Of a stretch of 64,000 nt of DNA, positions 1-7,616 are shown piece by piece; positions within the stretch are counted from its first letter, which is position 1; each line of letters opens with the position of its first letter. Origin of the DNA: Caulobacter sp. Root1455 (GTDB lineage Bacteria > Pseudomonadota > Alphaproteobacteria > Caulobacterales > Caulobacteraceae); assembly GCF_001426905.1 (NCBI RefSeq), contig NZ_LMFQ01000022.1:147-64146 (forward strand), read 5' to 3'. The notes under the pieces were generated by a model. The model saw only the letters and a program-made list of their open reading frames with translations, ran no database searches and was not told where the DNA came from. The position numbers were made by a program, and so were the translations under genes.

Positions 1-262
1 CCATCCCGGGCCTTGGATCCTTCTGAGACCCGCTTCCCGACACGATCCGCCCGCCAGGCCAGCCAGGCCCCGCTCGGTTCGATCTCCATCGCCTGCTTGG
101 GCCGGTACCAAGAGCCCTCCCCCGCGATGGGGACGGGTATGATTGTGCGCCGGGTTTGAACGCTGGCGCGGTTGTGACGCTGATTTTTCTGCAACGCGCT
201 GGAAAGGTTGGAGTTCTTCGCGACACTGGCGGGGATAGACCTTCGCCCATCCCCTAAACCCC

Positions 263-389
263 GTCATCCCGGGCCTTGTGCCCGGGCCCCCTGGTTCAGC
301 CGACGGTGCAGTGCAATGGCGCGCCGGCGCGCCACACCCCCGCCCCTTGCGGCGGACAGAGGGGTCCCGGGCACAAGGCCCGGGATGAC
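263..389. repeat. REP-like inverted repeat, 24-bp perfect arms
   Basis: The 24 bases at 263-286 (beginning GTCATCCCGG) are repeated as an exact reverse complement at 366-389. About 80 bases lie between the arms. The same GTCATCCCGG core recurs at 11683, inverted with one change near 11773, and in part at 1-10. This looks like a dispersed palindromic intergenic element. Confidence 0.7.
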
Positions 390-500
390 GACTGAAAAGT
401 AGGGAAACATTCGTCAAACACCCGCCCGCAGCGGCGAGGCCGCGCCGAAGCCGGGAGGCGGACGCGGCCGCCCTCACCCTTCCGCCTGTGCGCCGCACAC

Positions 501-538
501 CGCCACCTTGCTCAGCGGGTCGCCCATGGCGATCGGCC
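501..538. repeat. Copy 1 of a 38-bp imperfect direct repeat flanking the curli-like operon
   Basis: This stretch matches 3736-3773 at roughly four bases in five. Read on the minus strand, both copies encode a similar peptide tail: R-P-I-A-M-G-D-P-L-S-K-V-A here, and K-P-I-A-V-G-E-L-P-S-K-V-A in the other copy. Each tail is followed within about 20 codons by a stop. They look like ends of two related small genes or gene remnants. Confidence 0.45.
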
Positions 539-800
539 TAACGCCATCCACGACGCTTCCAAAACCGTTCCCGTTCCAAGACAGGCAAGCGCAGCGGACG
601 AAGTTGGCGACACAGTATTGGAAGTCGACATTCCTGTATTTCACCAAGCATGGAATACACAGACCTCATTTCCACACTACAGCCAAAACTAGGTAAAAGA
701 CCTGATTGACACCCCCAGACCCGGGGAGCAAGGGTTTGGCCATTATGGCGCCGCTTGACGGTTTGCCGTCAAGACGATCGCCATCCAGGATGGCTTGACT

Positions 801-1343
801 ATGCACAGTTTCACTTACGCACCCCCCGGCGGGCGGGTGCGAAATCTCGCCGGTTCCGGCGAACGAGATCTTGCGCCGTCTCGTCGGCGGGGTTCCCGAC
901 AGGGCTCCCGGCGGCCGGGCTGGGTCGCGGGCGGCGCGGCGGCGCTGAGCCTGTCGCTGGCGACGACGCCGGCCCTGGCCACCGATCTGCGCTACGCGCC
1001 GATGTCGCCCAACTTCGGCGGCTTCAATCCCGTCGCCTTCCAGATGGCGCAGTACAAGAAGTCCCTGGAGGCCGCCGAAGCGGCGGCCGAGGCCGCGGCG
1101 GCCCGCTCGGCGACGCCCAGCGACCCCAACCAGGCCTTCATCAACGCCATCGTCTCGCAGCTCAACGGCATCGTCGCCCAGACCATCGCCCAGAAGATCG
1201 CCAACGCCCAACCCGGCCAGGCCGGCACCGTCCAGTCGGGATCGGTGACCATCACCTACGTCAATTCGGACGGGCAACTGAGCGTGACCATCACCTCGCC
1301 GACCGGCACGACCACCCTGGTCATCCCCTCCGGCGGGGCCTGA
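801..1343 (+). CDS. csgF: CsgF-like curli assembly factor
   Basis: Predicted secreted 180-residue protein resembling CsgF, the surface factor that couples curli nucleation to the CsgG pore. Residues 41-60 form a hydrophobic signal segment ending in A-L-A. The mature part opens with T-D-L-R-Y-x-P-M-S-P-N-F-G-G-F-N-P, close to the CsgF N-terminus that plugs the CsgG channel. The C-terminal half (147-178) has the beta pattern S-G-S-V-T-I-T-Y...N-S-D-G-Q-L-S-V-T-I of CsgF. The Arg-rich leader of about 40 residues is unusually long; ATG 801 is chosen because no later start precedes the signal segment, and an in-frame TTG lies 6 bases upstream. The csgG-like gene follows after 2 bases, so the two are co-transcribed. 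An alternative reading is a relative of the Caulobacter holdfast anchor protein HfaA. Confidence 0.75.
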   Translation: MHSFTYAPPGGRVRNLAGSGERDLAPSRRRGSRQGSRRPGWVAGGAAALSLSLATTPALATDLRYAPMSPNFGGFNPVAFQMAQYKKSLEAAEAAAEAAAARSATPSDPNQAFINAIVSQLNGIVAQTIAQKIANAQPGQAGTVQSGSVTITYVNSDGQLSVTITSPTGTTTLVIPSGGA

Positions 1344-1345
1344 AG

Positions 1346-2134
1346 ATGCGGGGGGGCCCAGCGTTCATCGGATTGATAGCGGCGGCCGCCCTGGCCGGCT
1401 GCGTATCCGCGCCGGTCAGCCCGCCGGAGGTGCTGGCCCAGCCGCAGATCGCCCTGCCGCCGGCGCCGGCGCGCGCCCTGACGGTCGGCGTCTACAGCTG
1501 CATCGACACCTCGGGCCAGCGGCGGCCGACCCGCCTGCCGCAAGAGCTCAGCACCGCCGTTCCGATGGACTGCACCCCCTATCTGATCGACGCCGTGCGC
1601 TCGGTGCCGCGAGGATACGTCTTCCTGGTCGAGCGGCAGCATGTCGACGAGCTGTTGCGCGAGCGGCAACTGGCCACCCTGGCGCTCAACGCGCCGACCG
1701 AGACCACCGCCCCCGCCGCCGGCCTCGAGGCGCTTCCACCGCCGCCGGTGCGGCGTCTGATCACGCTGAGGGTCGCCGAGATCCTGCTGATCGGCCAGGT
1801 GGTCGCCTACGACCGCGCCACGCGTCAGGTGGCCGGCGGCGTGGCGGTCAATTCCACGGGCGGCAGCGGAGAATACGTCACCGACCTGGTGACCTTCAGC
1901 CTTCGGGCCGTGGCCGTGCAGACGGGCGAGGTCCTCGGCCAGACCACGGTCAGCAAGTCGGTCACCTCGCTGTCGATCGGCGGACACATCTCGAAAATCT
2001 ACACGGCCGACGTCGTGGAACTGGAATTCGGCGGCGCGGGCAACGAGCCCGTGGGTCTGGCGCTGGGCGCCGCCGTGCGCAGCGCACTCATCGCACTAAT
2101 CAACCAGGGGCTTCGCGACGGATGGTGGTCCTGA
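1346..2134 (+). CDS. csgG: CsgG-family outer-membrane secretion lipoprotein
   Basis: Forms, by homology, the oligomeric outer-membrane pore that exports curli subunits. The 262-residue product is about the length of E. coli CsgG. It has a lipobox L-A-G-C with the lipidated cysteine at residue 19. Family features follow: T-V-G-V-Y-S-C-I-D-T-S-G-Q (46-58), S-T-A-V-P (69-73), F-L-V-E-R-Q...L-L-R-E-R-Q (93-109), the transmembrane hairpin region near 160-215, and N-E-P-V...A-L-I-x-L-I-N-Q-G near the C-terminus. It lies between a csgF-like gene (2 bases upstream) and a candidate subunit gene (29 bases downstream), as expected for a type VIII secretion locus. Caulobacter HfaB is a known CsgG relative and cannot be excluded without a tree. 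Confidence 0.85.
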   Translation: MRGGPAFIGLIAAAALAGCVSAPVSPPEVLAQPQIALPPAPARALTVGVYSCIDTSGQRRPTRLPQELSTAVPMDCTPYLIDAVRSVPRGYVFLVERQHVDELLRERQLATLALNAPTETTAPAAGLEALPPPPVRRLITLRVAEILLIGQVVAYDRATRQVAGGVAVNSTGGSGEYVTDLVTFSLRAVAVQTGEVLGQTTVSKSVTSLSIGGHISKIYTADVVELEFGGAGNEPVGLALGAAVRSALIALINQGLRDGWWS

Positions 2135-2163
2135 ACGGGTCCCGATAAAAAGGGAGTGAGGAA

Positions 2164-3279
2164 ATGTCTCGGTTTCAATTCGCCGCGGGCCGTCAAGGCC
2201 GCCTGGCGCGATCGGCCAGAATGCTTCTGCTGGCGTCAGCCGCCTGGCTGGCCGCCGACGGAGCCTTCGCCGCCAACACGCTCAATATCGACATCAGCGG
2301 CGGTGGCACGGTTCGGAGCCTGCGGATCAGGCAGGACAACGTCGGACCCACCCACGTGATCACCGCGAACGGCGCCACCAACGGCGCGGCCCTGCCGATT
2401 CGGGGAGCCTGGAACACCATCGCCATCACCCAGATCGGCGAGAGCAACACCCTGGGCGGCGCGTTCACCTCGAGCGGCTCGACGACCGCCGCGCTCAGCC
2501 TCACCTATGGGGCCGCGGGAACCGGCGGCAACAACCATCACACCCTGACGATCGGCGGGACCACGGCGCCGGTCAATCCCAGCGTCACGGTGGCCGTCAT
2601 CAACAGCGATCCCACGAACGCCGCCAACACGATCACCGACGTGCTGGACGGCTCGAGCCTGACCTACAACCTGACCCTGAACGGGACCGACAACGTCATC
2701 AGCAACACCTTGGCGGCCACCGGCGCGGTCACTCTGACCGAAAGCATCGCCGGCGGCGTCCTCGGGCTCGGCAACACGGTCACCAACAACGTCACCGGCG
2801 CGACCTCGATCTCCGGCTCGATCACCATCGCCTCCGACGACAACGACGTCAGCAACGTCTCAAACGGGGCCGGAGCCAAGACCTTCAGCGTCACCCTGCC
2901 GGTGGGCGGCGCCGACGGCAATACGATCAGCAACGACTTCACCGGCGGCACGGGGACCCAGGTCTCCAACCTGACCGTCACCGGCGTGACCTCCCGCGTC
3001 GACTACAGCGTCGAGGCCAGCGGCGTGGGCTCGACCGTCAACACCACGCTGAGCAATACGGTGGGCGCGGCGGGCGCGGCGGGCGTGGTGCGCGTCGTCC
3101 AGACGGGCAGCGGCGCATCCCTGGGCCTGACCGTCAACGGCGGCGCCTTCACCATGGGCTCGGACACGGTGGACGCCCTGACCGGCGGCATCCTGGTCAG
3201 CCAGGAGAGTCCCGGGGCCACCGCCAACCTGATCGTCACCGCGGGGGACAATGGCTACACCTTCGCGATCAATCAGTAG
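2164..3279 (+). CDS. Secreted Asn/Thr/Ser-rich beta-repeat protein, candidate curli-like subunit or adhesin
   Basis: Likely surface substrate of the upstream pore. The 371-residue product has a signal peptide (about residues 1-36, ending D-G-A-F-A). The mature chain has no cysteine and is built of short Thr/Val/Asn/Gly beta segments with recurring N-T-x-x-N/D and G-x-x-N spacing, for example I-T-Q-I-G-E-S-N and R-V-V-Q-T-G-S-G. These weakly recall the curlin Q-x-G-x-x-N pattern, but regular five-repeat CsgA/CsgB units are absent and the protein is more than twice their length. The C-terminus Y-T-F-A-I-N-Q resembles a final beta strand. A strong GGGAGTGAGG ribosome site precedes ATG 2164. HfaD-like holdfast adhesin is an alternative. 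The function is inferred from position and composition. Confidence 0.6.
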   Translation: MSRFQFAAGRQGRLARSARMLLLASAAWLAADGAFAANTLNIDISGGGTVRSLRIRQDNVGPTHVITANGATNGAALPIRGAWNTIAITQIGESNTLGGAFTSSGSTTAALSLTYGAAGTGGNNHHTLTIGGTTAPVNPSVTVAVINSDPTNAANTITDVLDGSSLTYNLTLNGTDNVISNTLAATGAVTLTESIAGGVLGLGNTVTNNVTGATSISGSITIASDDNDVSNVSNGAGAKTFSVTLPVGGADGNTISNDFTGGTGTQVSNLTVTGVTSRVDYSVEASGVGSTVNTTLSNTVGAAGAAGVVRVVQTGSGASLGLTVNGGAFTMGSDTVDALTGGILVSQESPGATANLIVTAGDNGYTFAINQ

Positions 3280-3700
3280 ATCCAGGGTCCTGGCGTGCGC
3301 GCTGGCGATGGGCGTCGTGCTGACGACGCCCATCGCCAGCCGGGCCGCGACCTTGCTGATCTGCAGAGTGTTCGACACCGCGACGCCGCCCATCCGCGCC
3401 TTGGTGGTGCCGGCCGGTTCGCTGTTTCGCGACACCGGGCGGTCGGACGACCCATTGGCCGCCTTCACCGGTGACGCCTGGTCCCTGCGACTGGAGACCG
3501 TCGGCGACACCGTGATCCCGTCGCTGCGCGCCTGCGCCAAGACCCCCGTGCGGATCACCAGCGACTCCAGCGTCAAGTCGGTGTCCGCGAACGACAACCG
3601 GACCTTCGTCTACGCCGGCTCCAACCTGCTGCTCGACGCGCCTGAAGGCTCAGAGGAGATCTTCGGCCTCACCGGCAAGATCCTCGATCAGGCGCCCTGA
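3251..3700 (+). CDS. Small secreted protein of the curli-like operon, unknown function
   Basis: A 149-residue protein whose start overlaps the end of the preceding gene by 29 bases, so it is probably translationally coupled. Residues 1-33 form a signal peptide (R-S-R-V-L-A-C-A-L-A-M-G-V-V-L-T-T-P-I-A-S-R-A-A). The mature part has two cysteines and alternating short beta segments. It holds the place where alphaproteobacterial curli loci often carry a periplasmic chaperone-like protein (CsgC/CsgH), but I cannot see a diagnostic motif for that family. The DNA encoding the signal peptide is itself a perfect 18-bp hairpin (3301-3340). No further function can be assigned. Confidence 0.6.
   Translation: MATPSRSISRSRVLACALAMGVVLTTPIASRAATLLICRVFDTATPPIRALVVPAGSLFRDTGRSDDPLAAFTGDAWSLRLETVGDTVIPSLRACAKTPVRITSDSSVKSVSANDNRTFVYAGSNLLLDAPEGSEEIFGLTGKILDQAP
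3301..3340 (+). promoter_or_regulatory. Perfect 18-bp hairpin at the start of the fourth operon gene
   Basis: Bases 3301-3318 and 3323-3340 are exact reverse complements around a 4-base loop. The hairpin starts 21 bases after the stop of the subunit gene and lies inside the signal-peptide codons of the next gene. No T-run follows. In the mRNA it could protect the upstream message from 3' decay or limit read-through, giving more subunit than downstream product. This role is inference. Confidence 0.55.
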
Positions 3701-3735
3701 GGCGTCCGCGCCCCGGCGGCCGCATCGCTCCACGG

Positions 3736-3773
3736 CGCCACCTTGCTCGGCAGTTCGCCGACGGCGATCGGCT
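3736..3773. repeat. Copy 2 of the 38-bp repeat flanking the curli-like operon
   Basis: Partner of 501-538. On the minus strand it lies inside an open frame (about 3951 to 3688) whose last 65 residues are C-E-I-Q-P-C-A-A-E... through K-P-I-A-V-G-E-L-P-S-K-V-A. That frame may be a small real gene or a remnant. It has no clear signal peptide, start or ribosome site, so I do not call it as a CDS. Confidence 0.4.
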
Positions 3774-3988
3774 TGGCGATGGGATCGTTCCTCCCGCAAG
3801 CGCGATATTTCCCGATCTGCCGGGCCAGGACATTGGCGCCGAGAGCGATGATCGGCGCCTCGGCGGCGCAGGGCTGAATCTCGCATGACCGCGCCGAAGC
3901 GTGGCCTTTCCGCCTAACCGTCGCCTTGCTTGCGCCACGCGCTCCGGCCAAGGTGCGCGACTTTCAACGCTCTGCTTCAAGGTCGCAC

Positions 3989-6910
3989 ATGATCCGCGTT
4001 TCGCGCCTGGCCCTCGTTCTCTCGGCCGGGCTCAGCCTCTCCGCCTGCGCGACCCTGTCCCATCTGAAGCCCGGCCAGGGCGACAAGACCGTCGCGTCTT
4101 CGTCGACGCCCAAGGCTCCCGCCGCGCCGGCGTCCTCCAACGCCCCGACCATCGACCTGGTGAAGCCCGGCCAGTGGCCGCAGGCGGTGTCGGACGTCGC
4201 GCCCGACCCGCGCATCCGGTTCGGCGTGTTGCCCAACGGCATGCGCTACGCGATCCAGAAGAACGCCACCCCGCCCGGCCAGGCCGCCCTGCGCCTGTGG
4301 TTCGACGCCGGCTCGCTGAACGAGACCGACGAACAGCAGGGCCTGGCTCACTTCCTGGAGCACATGGCCTTCAACGGCAGCAAGAACGTGCCCGAAGGCG
4401 AGATGACCAAGATCCTCGAGCGCCACGGCCTGGCCTTCGGCGCCGACACCAACGCCTCGACCAATTTCAGCGAGACGACCTACCAGTTGGACCTGCCCAA
4501 GACCGACGACGACACCGTCGACAGCGCCATGATGCTGCTGCGCGAGGCGGCCGGCGAGCTGACCATCGCGCCCGAGGCGGTCGACCGCGAGCGCGGCGTG
4601 GTGCTGTCGGAGGAGCGCACGCGCGACAGCCCGGGCTACCGGGTGTTCGTCAACACCTTCGGCTTCCAGCTGCAGGGCCAGCGGCCGCCGCGGCGCCTGC
4701 CGATCGGCCAGACCGAGATCCTCAAGACCGCCCCGGCCGACCGCATCCGCGACTTCTACCAGGCCTGGTACCGGCCCGAGAACGCCGTGGTGGTGGCGGT
4801 CGGCGACTTCGACGTCGACGCGATGGAGGCCAAGATCAAGGCCCGGTTCGGCGACTGGAAGGGTCAGGGCCAACCCGGCGTGAGGCCGGACCTGGGGGCG
4901 GTGGCCAAGCGCGGCCTGACCGCCAAGGTGCTGGTCGAGCCCGGCGCCCAGACCTCGGTCCAGATGGCCTGGGTCCTGCCGCCCGACCTGGAGCTGGAAA
5001 CCCGCGCCAAGGACAAGGAAGAGTTGGTCAAGGCCCTGGGCTTCGCGGTGCTGAACCGCCGCCTGCAGGTGCTGACCCGTTCGGCCGAACCGCCGTTCAT
5101 CGTCGCCGTGGCCATGCAGAACGACCAGGAGCACGCCGCCGACATCACCACCCTGTCCGCCACCGTCCGGCCGGGCGACTGGAACCAGGCCCTGACCGCG
5201 CTGGAGCAAGAACAGCGCCGCATCGTCCAGTACGGCGTGCGCCAGGATGAGCTGGACCGCGAGATCGCCGCCCTGCGCGCCGGCTTCGCGGCCGCCGCGG
5301 CGGGCGAGGCCACCCAGCGCACCACCGCCCTGGCCGGCGCGATCGTCGGCACGCTGACCGACCGAGAGATCGTCACCAGCCCGTCCCAGAACCTGGCGGT
5401 GTTCGACGAAGCCACGAAAGGCCTGACCGCCGACAAGGTCTCGGCGATGCTGAAGGCCCAGTTCGCCGGCTCGGGCCCGCTGATCACCATCCCGACGCCG
5501 ACCGCCATCGAAGGCGCGGAGAAGGCCGTGACCGACGCCTACGCCGCCTCCGCCAAGACCCCGGTCGCCGCCCCGACCGGGCCGGGCGTCACCACCTGGC
5601 CCTACGCGACGTTCGGAGCCACGGGCGCGGTCGTCGAGCAGAAGGACGTCACCGATCTGGACACCGTCTTCGTGCGGTTCGCCAACGGCGTGCGCCTGAC
5701 GGTCAAGCCGACCAAGTTCCGCGACGACCAGATCCTGGTGAAGGCCCGGATCGGCCACGGCCTGCTCGACCTGCCGGCCGCCACCCAGAGCCCGATGTGG
5801 GCCGGCTCGGCCTTCATCGAGGGCGGCCTCAAGCAGATCAGCACCCAGGACATGGAGCGTGTGCTGAACGGCAAGGTCTACAACGCCGGCCTGGGGGTCG
5901 AGGACGACGCCTTCAGCCTGTCGGGCCGCACCCGTCCCGAAGACCTCGACACCGAGCTGCAGGTGCTGGCCGCCTACGCCACCGAAGGCGGCTGGCGCCC
6001 CGAGGCCTTCGCCCGCATCAAGACCTACTACGGCACGATCCACGATCAGCTGCAGAGCACGCCCAGCGGCGTGATGGGCCGCGACCTGGGCGGGCTGCTG
6101 CACGGCGGCGACGGCCGCTGGACCTTCCCCACCCGCGAGCAGATCGCCGGCACGACGCTGGACCAGCTGAAGGCTTCGGTGTCGGGCCCGCTGGCCGCCG
6201 ACTCCATCGAGGTGGTGATCGTCGGCGACACCACGGTCGACAAGGCCGTGGCGGCGGTGGCCCAGACCTTCGGCGCCTTGCCGGCCCGGGCCGACCTTCC
6301 CGCCCCGGCAGGGGCCGAGAACGCGCCCTTCCCCGCCCCGTCGCCGACCCCGATCACCCGCACCCACAAGGGCCGGGCCGACCAGGGCCAGCTGTTCATG
6401 GCCTGGAGGACCGACGACCTGTTCGCCGACCTGCAACGGGCCCGCAACACCCAGGTCCTGGCCCAGGTGATGCAGCTGCGGCTGACCGACGAACTGCGCG
6501 AGAAGCAGGGCGCGACCTATTCGCCCTCGGCCTCGGCGACGGCCAGCGTGGCCTTCACCCACTGGGGCTATCTGGCGGTCAGCGTCGAGACCCCGCCGGA
6601 CAAGATCGACGGCGTGATCGCCAGCATCCGCAAGATCGCCGCCGACCTGCGCGACAAGCCGATCACCGCCGACGAGCTGGAGCGGGCCAAGAAGCCGCGC
6701 ATCGACCAGATCGAGAAGGCCCGCGAGACCAACGAATACTGGCTGGGAGCCCTGTCGGGGACCCAGACCGACCCGCGCCTGCTGACCGCCACCCGCTCGG
6801 TGCTGGCCGGCCTGCAGCGGGTGTCGATCGCCGACGTCCAGAAGGCCGCCCAGACCTTCCTGGGCGACGACAAGTCGTGGACGATGATCGTCAAGCCGGA
6901 GGGGAAGTAG
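3989..6910 (+). CDS. M16 family zinc metallopeptidase, predicted lipoprotein
   Basis: Periplasmic peptidase of the pitrilysin/insulinase family, 973 residues, with two tandem M16 modules (roughly 70-510 and 540-965). The inverted zinc motif H-F-L-E-H is at residues 121-125, and a distal glutamate is available in E-R-G-V-V-L-S-E-E-R. The N-terminus from ATG 3989 is a lipoprotein signal, M-I-R-V-S-R-L-A-L-V...L-S-A-C, with the lipidated cysteine at residue 20; this fixes the start against the longer upstream frame. A low-complexity Ala/Pro/Ser linker follows. The second module lacks a zinc motif, as usual for such fused forms. The gene stands alone, convergent with the gene after it. The substrate is unknown; relatives degrade peptides in the periplasm. 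Confidence 0.9.
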   Translation: MIRVSRLALVLSAGLSLSACATLSHLKPGQGDKTVASSSTPKAPAAPASSNAPTIDLVKPGQWPQAVSDVAPDPRIRFGVLPNGMRYAIQKNATPPGQAALRLWFDAGSLNETDEQQGLAHFLEHMAFNGSKNVPEGEMTKILERHGLAFGADTNASTNFSETTYQLDLPKTDDDTVDSAMMLLREAAGELTIAPEAVDRERGVVLSEERTRDSPGYRVFVNTFGFQLQGQRPPRRLPIGQTEILKTAPADRIRDFYQAWYRPENAVVVAVGDFDVDAMEAKIKARFGDWKGQGQPGVRPDLGAVAKRGLTAKVLVEPGAQTSVQMAWVLPPDLELETRAKDKEELVKALGFAVLNRRLQVLTRSAEPPFIVAVAMQNDQEHAADITTLSATVRPGDWNQALTALEQEQRRIVQYGVRQDELDREIAALRAGFAAAAAGEATQRTTALAGAIVGTLTDREIVTSPSQNLAVFDEATKGLTADKVSAMLKAQFAGSGPLITIPTPTAIEGAEKAVTDAYAASAKTPVAAPTGPGVTTWPYATFGATGAVVEQKDVTDLDTVFVRFANGVRLTVKPTKFRDDQILVKARIGHGLLDLPAATQSPMWAGSAFIEGGLKQISTQDMERVLNGKVYNAGLGVEDDAFSLSGRTRPEDLDTELQVLAAYATEGGWRPEAFARIKTYYGTIHDQLQSTPSGVMGRDLGGLLHGGDGRWTFPTREQIAGTTLDQLKASVSGPLAADSIEVVIVGDTTVDKAVAAVAQTFGALPARADLPAPAGAENAPFPAPSPTPITRTHKGRADQGQLFMAWRTDDLFADLQRARNTQVLAQVMQLRLTDELREKQGATYSPSASATASVAFTHWGYLAVSVETPPDKIDGVIASIRKIAADLRDKPITADELERAKKPRIDQIEKARETNEYWLGALSGTQTDPRLLTATRSVLAGLQRVSIADVQKAAQTFLGDDKSWTMIVKPEGK

Positions 6911-6932
6911 GGTCGAAGACCTTCAAATTGAT

Positions 6933-6964
6933 CCGCTCGTCCCGGCGAACGCCGGGATGAGCGG
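6933..6964. terminator. Strong hairpin between convergent genes
   Basis: Arms of 15 bases (CCGCTCGTCCCGGCG and its complement, with one G-T pair) around a 2-base loop lie 22 bases after the M16 gene and 10 bases after the end of the GFA gene on the other strand. There is no T-run on either side. The TCCCGGC core resembles the REP-like repeats elsewhere in the window, so it may be a repeat used as a bidirectional terminator. Confidence 0.5.
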
Positions 6965-6974
6965 AGCTTTGAGG

Positions 6975-7391
6975 TTACCTCGGTGGCGGATTGACCTCGA
7001 AGCTCGGCGTGTCCGCGGGCAGGTGCAGCCACCGATGTCGGTCCTTCGTCCAGACCGCCTGTTCAGGCCTGGGAAAGTCGGGGTCTCCGAAGGCCCCGAC
7101 CGCCACGCCGACCAGATGCGGCATCCGCGCCGGCTCCCAGAAGACGTTCGCGCCGCAGGTTCCGCAGAAGTGGAAGGTGACCGGCTTGCCGCTGGCGGAG
7201 TCGCGGGTGAATTGACGCGGCAACCCTTGGACCAGAGTCACCGCCGCCCGCTCGTAGAAGGCCGCGATGCTCAGGATGCTGCCGGTCCGACGCTGGCAGT
7301 CGAGACAATGGCACATCGAGACCTTCCGGGGCTCGTCCCCGCACGCCAGCTGGAGGTCTCCGCAGACGCAGCGGGCGATGCGCGGCGCCAC
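6975..7391 (-). CDS. GFA/CENP-V family zinc protein
   Basis: A 138-residue single-domain protein of the glutathione-dependent formaldehyde-activating (GFA) family. Zinc-binding cysteines are visible in order: C-V-C near the start, then M-C-H-C-L-D-C-Q-R-R-T-G-S (two cysteines of the structural site), and F-C-G-T-C-G-A-N-V-F-W-E. Family members bind zinc and small thiols, but formaldehyde activity is unproven for most, so no reaction is claimed. The gene is followed by a small membrane ORF upstream on the same strand (10 bases), which may be co-transcribed. Confidence 0.85.
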   Translation of the reverse strand: MAPRIARCVCGDLQLACGDEPRKVSMCHCLDCQRRTGSILSIAAFYERAAVTLVQGLPRQFTRDSASGKPVTFHFCGTCGANVFWEPARMPHLVGVAVGAFGDPDFPRPEQAVWTKDRHRWLHLPADTPSFEVNPPPR

Positions 7392-7401
7392 GGCCCGCGC
7401 C

Positions 7402-7545
7402 CTAGCGGCAAGCGATCAGGCGAACCTGATCCCGCCGGGTCGGGGCCGGCGCGTGGGCGAGAGCCCCGTAGGCCACGAGACCCCAAACGGCCAACACGGC
7501 CGCCCATTGGGCGAGGGTGACGTCGTGGGGCTTGGTCCGGTTCAT
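7402..7545 (-). CDS. Possible 47-residue single-pass membrane protein
   Basis: Short reading frame from ATG 7545 with one hydrophobic segment (A-Q-W-A-A-V-L-A-V-W-G-L-V-A-Y-G-A-L-A) followed by a basic tail (T-R-R-D-Q-V-R). It is divergent from the LysR gene and sits 10 bases upstream of the GFA gene on the same strand. No family recognised. It is supported only by the plausible membrane segment and the position. Confidence 0.4.
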   Translation of the reverse strand: MNRTKPHDVTLAQWAAVLAVWGLVAYGALAHAPAPTRRDQVRLIACR

Positions 7546-7616
7546 GCCGGCCTTATCGACCGGTTGCCCTGGCGCGAATAACGACTTATCAGGCGGCATC
7601 TGTGAGGTTTCGTCAC

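Larger units (their letters stand above)
1..800. other. Gene-poor left edge before the curli-like operon
   Basis: I see no convincing gene here. The stretch contains an inverted repeat (263-389), a fragment of the same repeat at 1-20, and a minus-strand frame (about 667 down to 483) that stays open for about 60 codons after a stop. That frame is rich in cysteine and ends in a tail resembling one found again near 3700. Another minus-strand frame is open from about 265 to the left edge but has no good start, and its end is made of repeat sequence. The promoter of the downstream operon should lie in the last 100-150 bases, but I cannot place it. Confidence 0.5.

Noticed and set aside
1..89. Minus-strand partial gene running off the left edge
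   Set aside because: The frame is open, but the end inside the window is repeat sequence and there is no ribosome site; too short to judge.
208..402. 64-codon frame near the left edge
   Set aside because: Most of it is the inverted repeat 263-389 translated; Arg/Pro-rich nonsense.
508..696. 62-codon plus-strand frame before the curli-like operon
   Set aside because: No ribosome site, no conserved-looking pattern; it runs antisense to the frame that holds the repeated peptide tail.
3977..6562. 861-codon open frame antisense to the M16 peptidase
   Set aside because: Composition is that of a GC-rich shadow: runs of Gly/Arg/Val/His, no domain, no ribosome site; the peptidase on the other strand has all family motifs.
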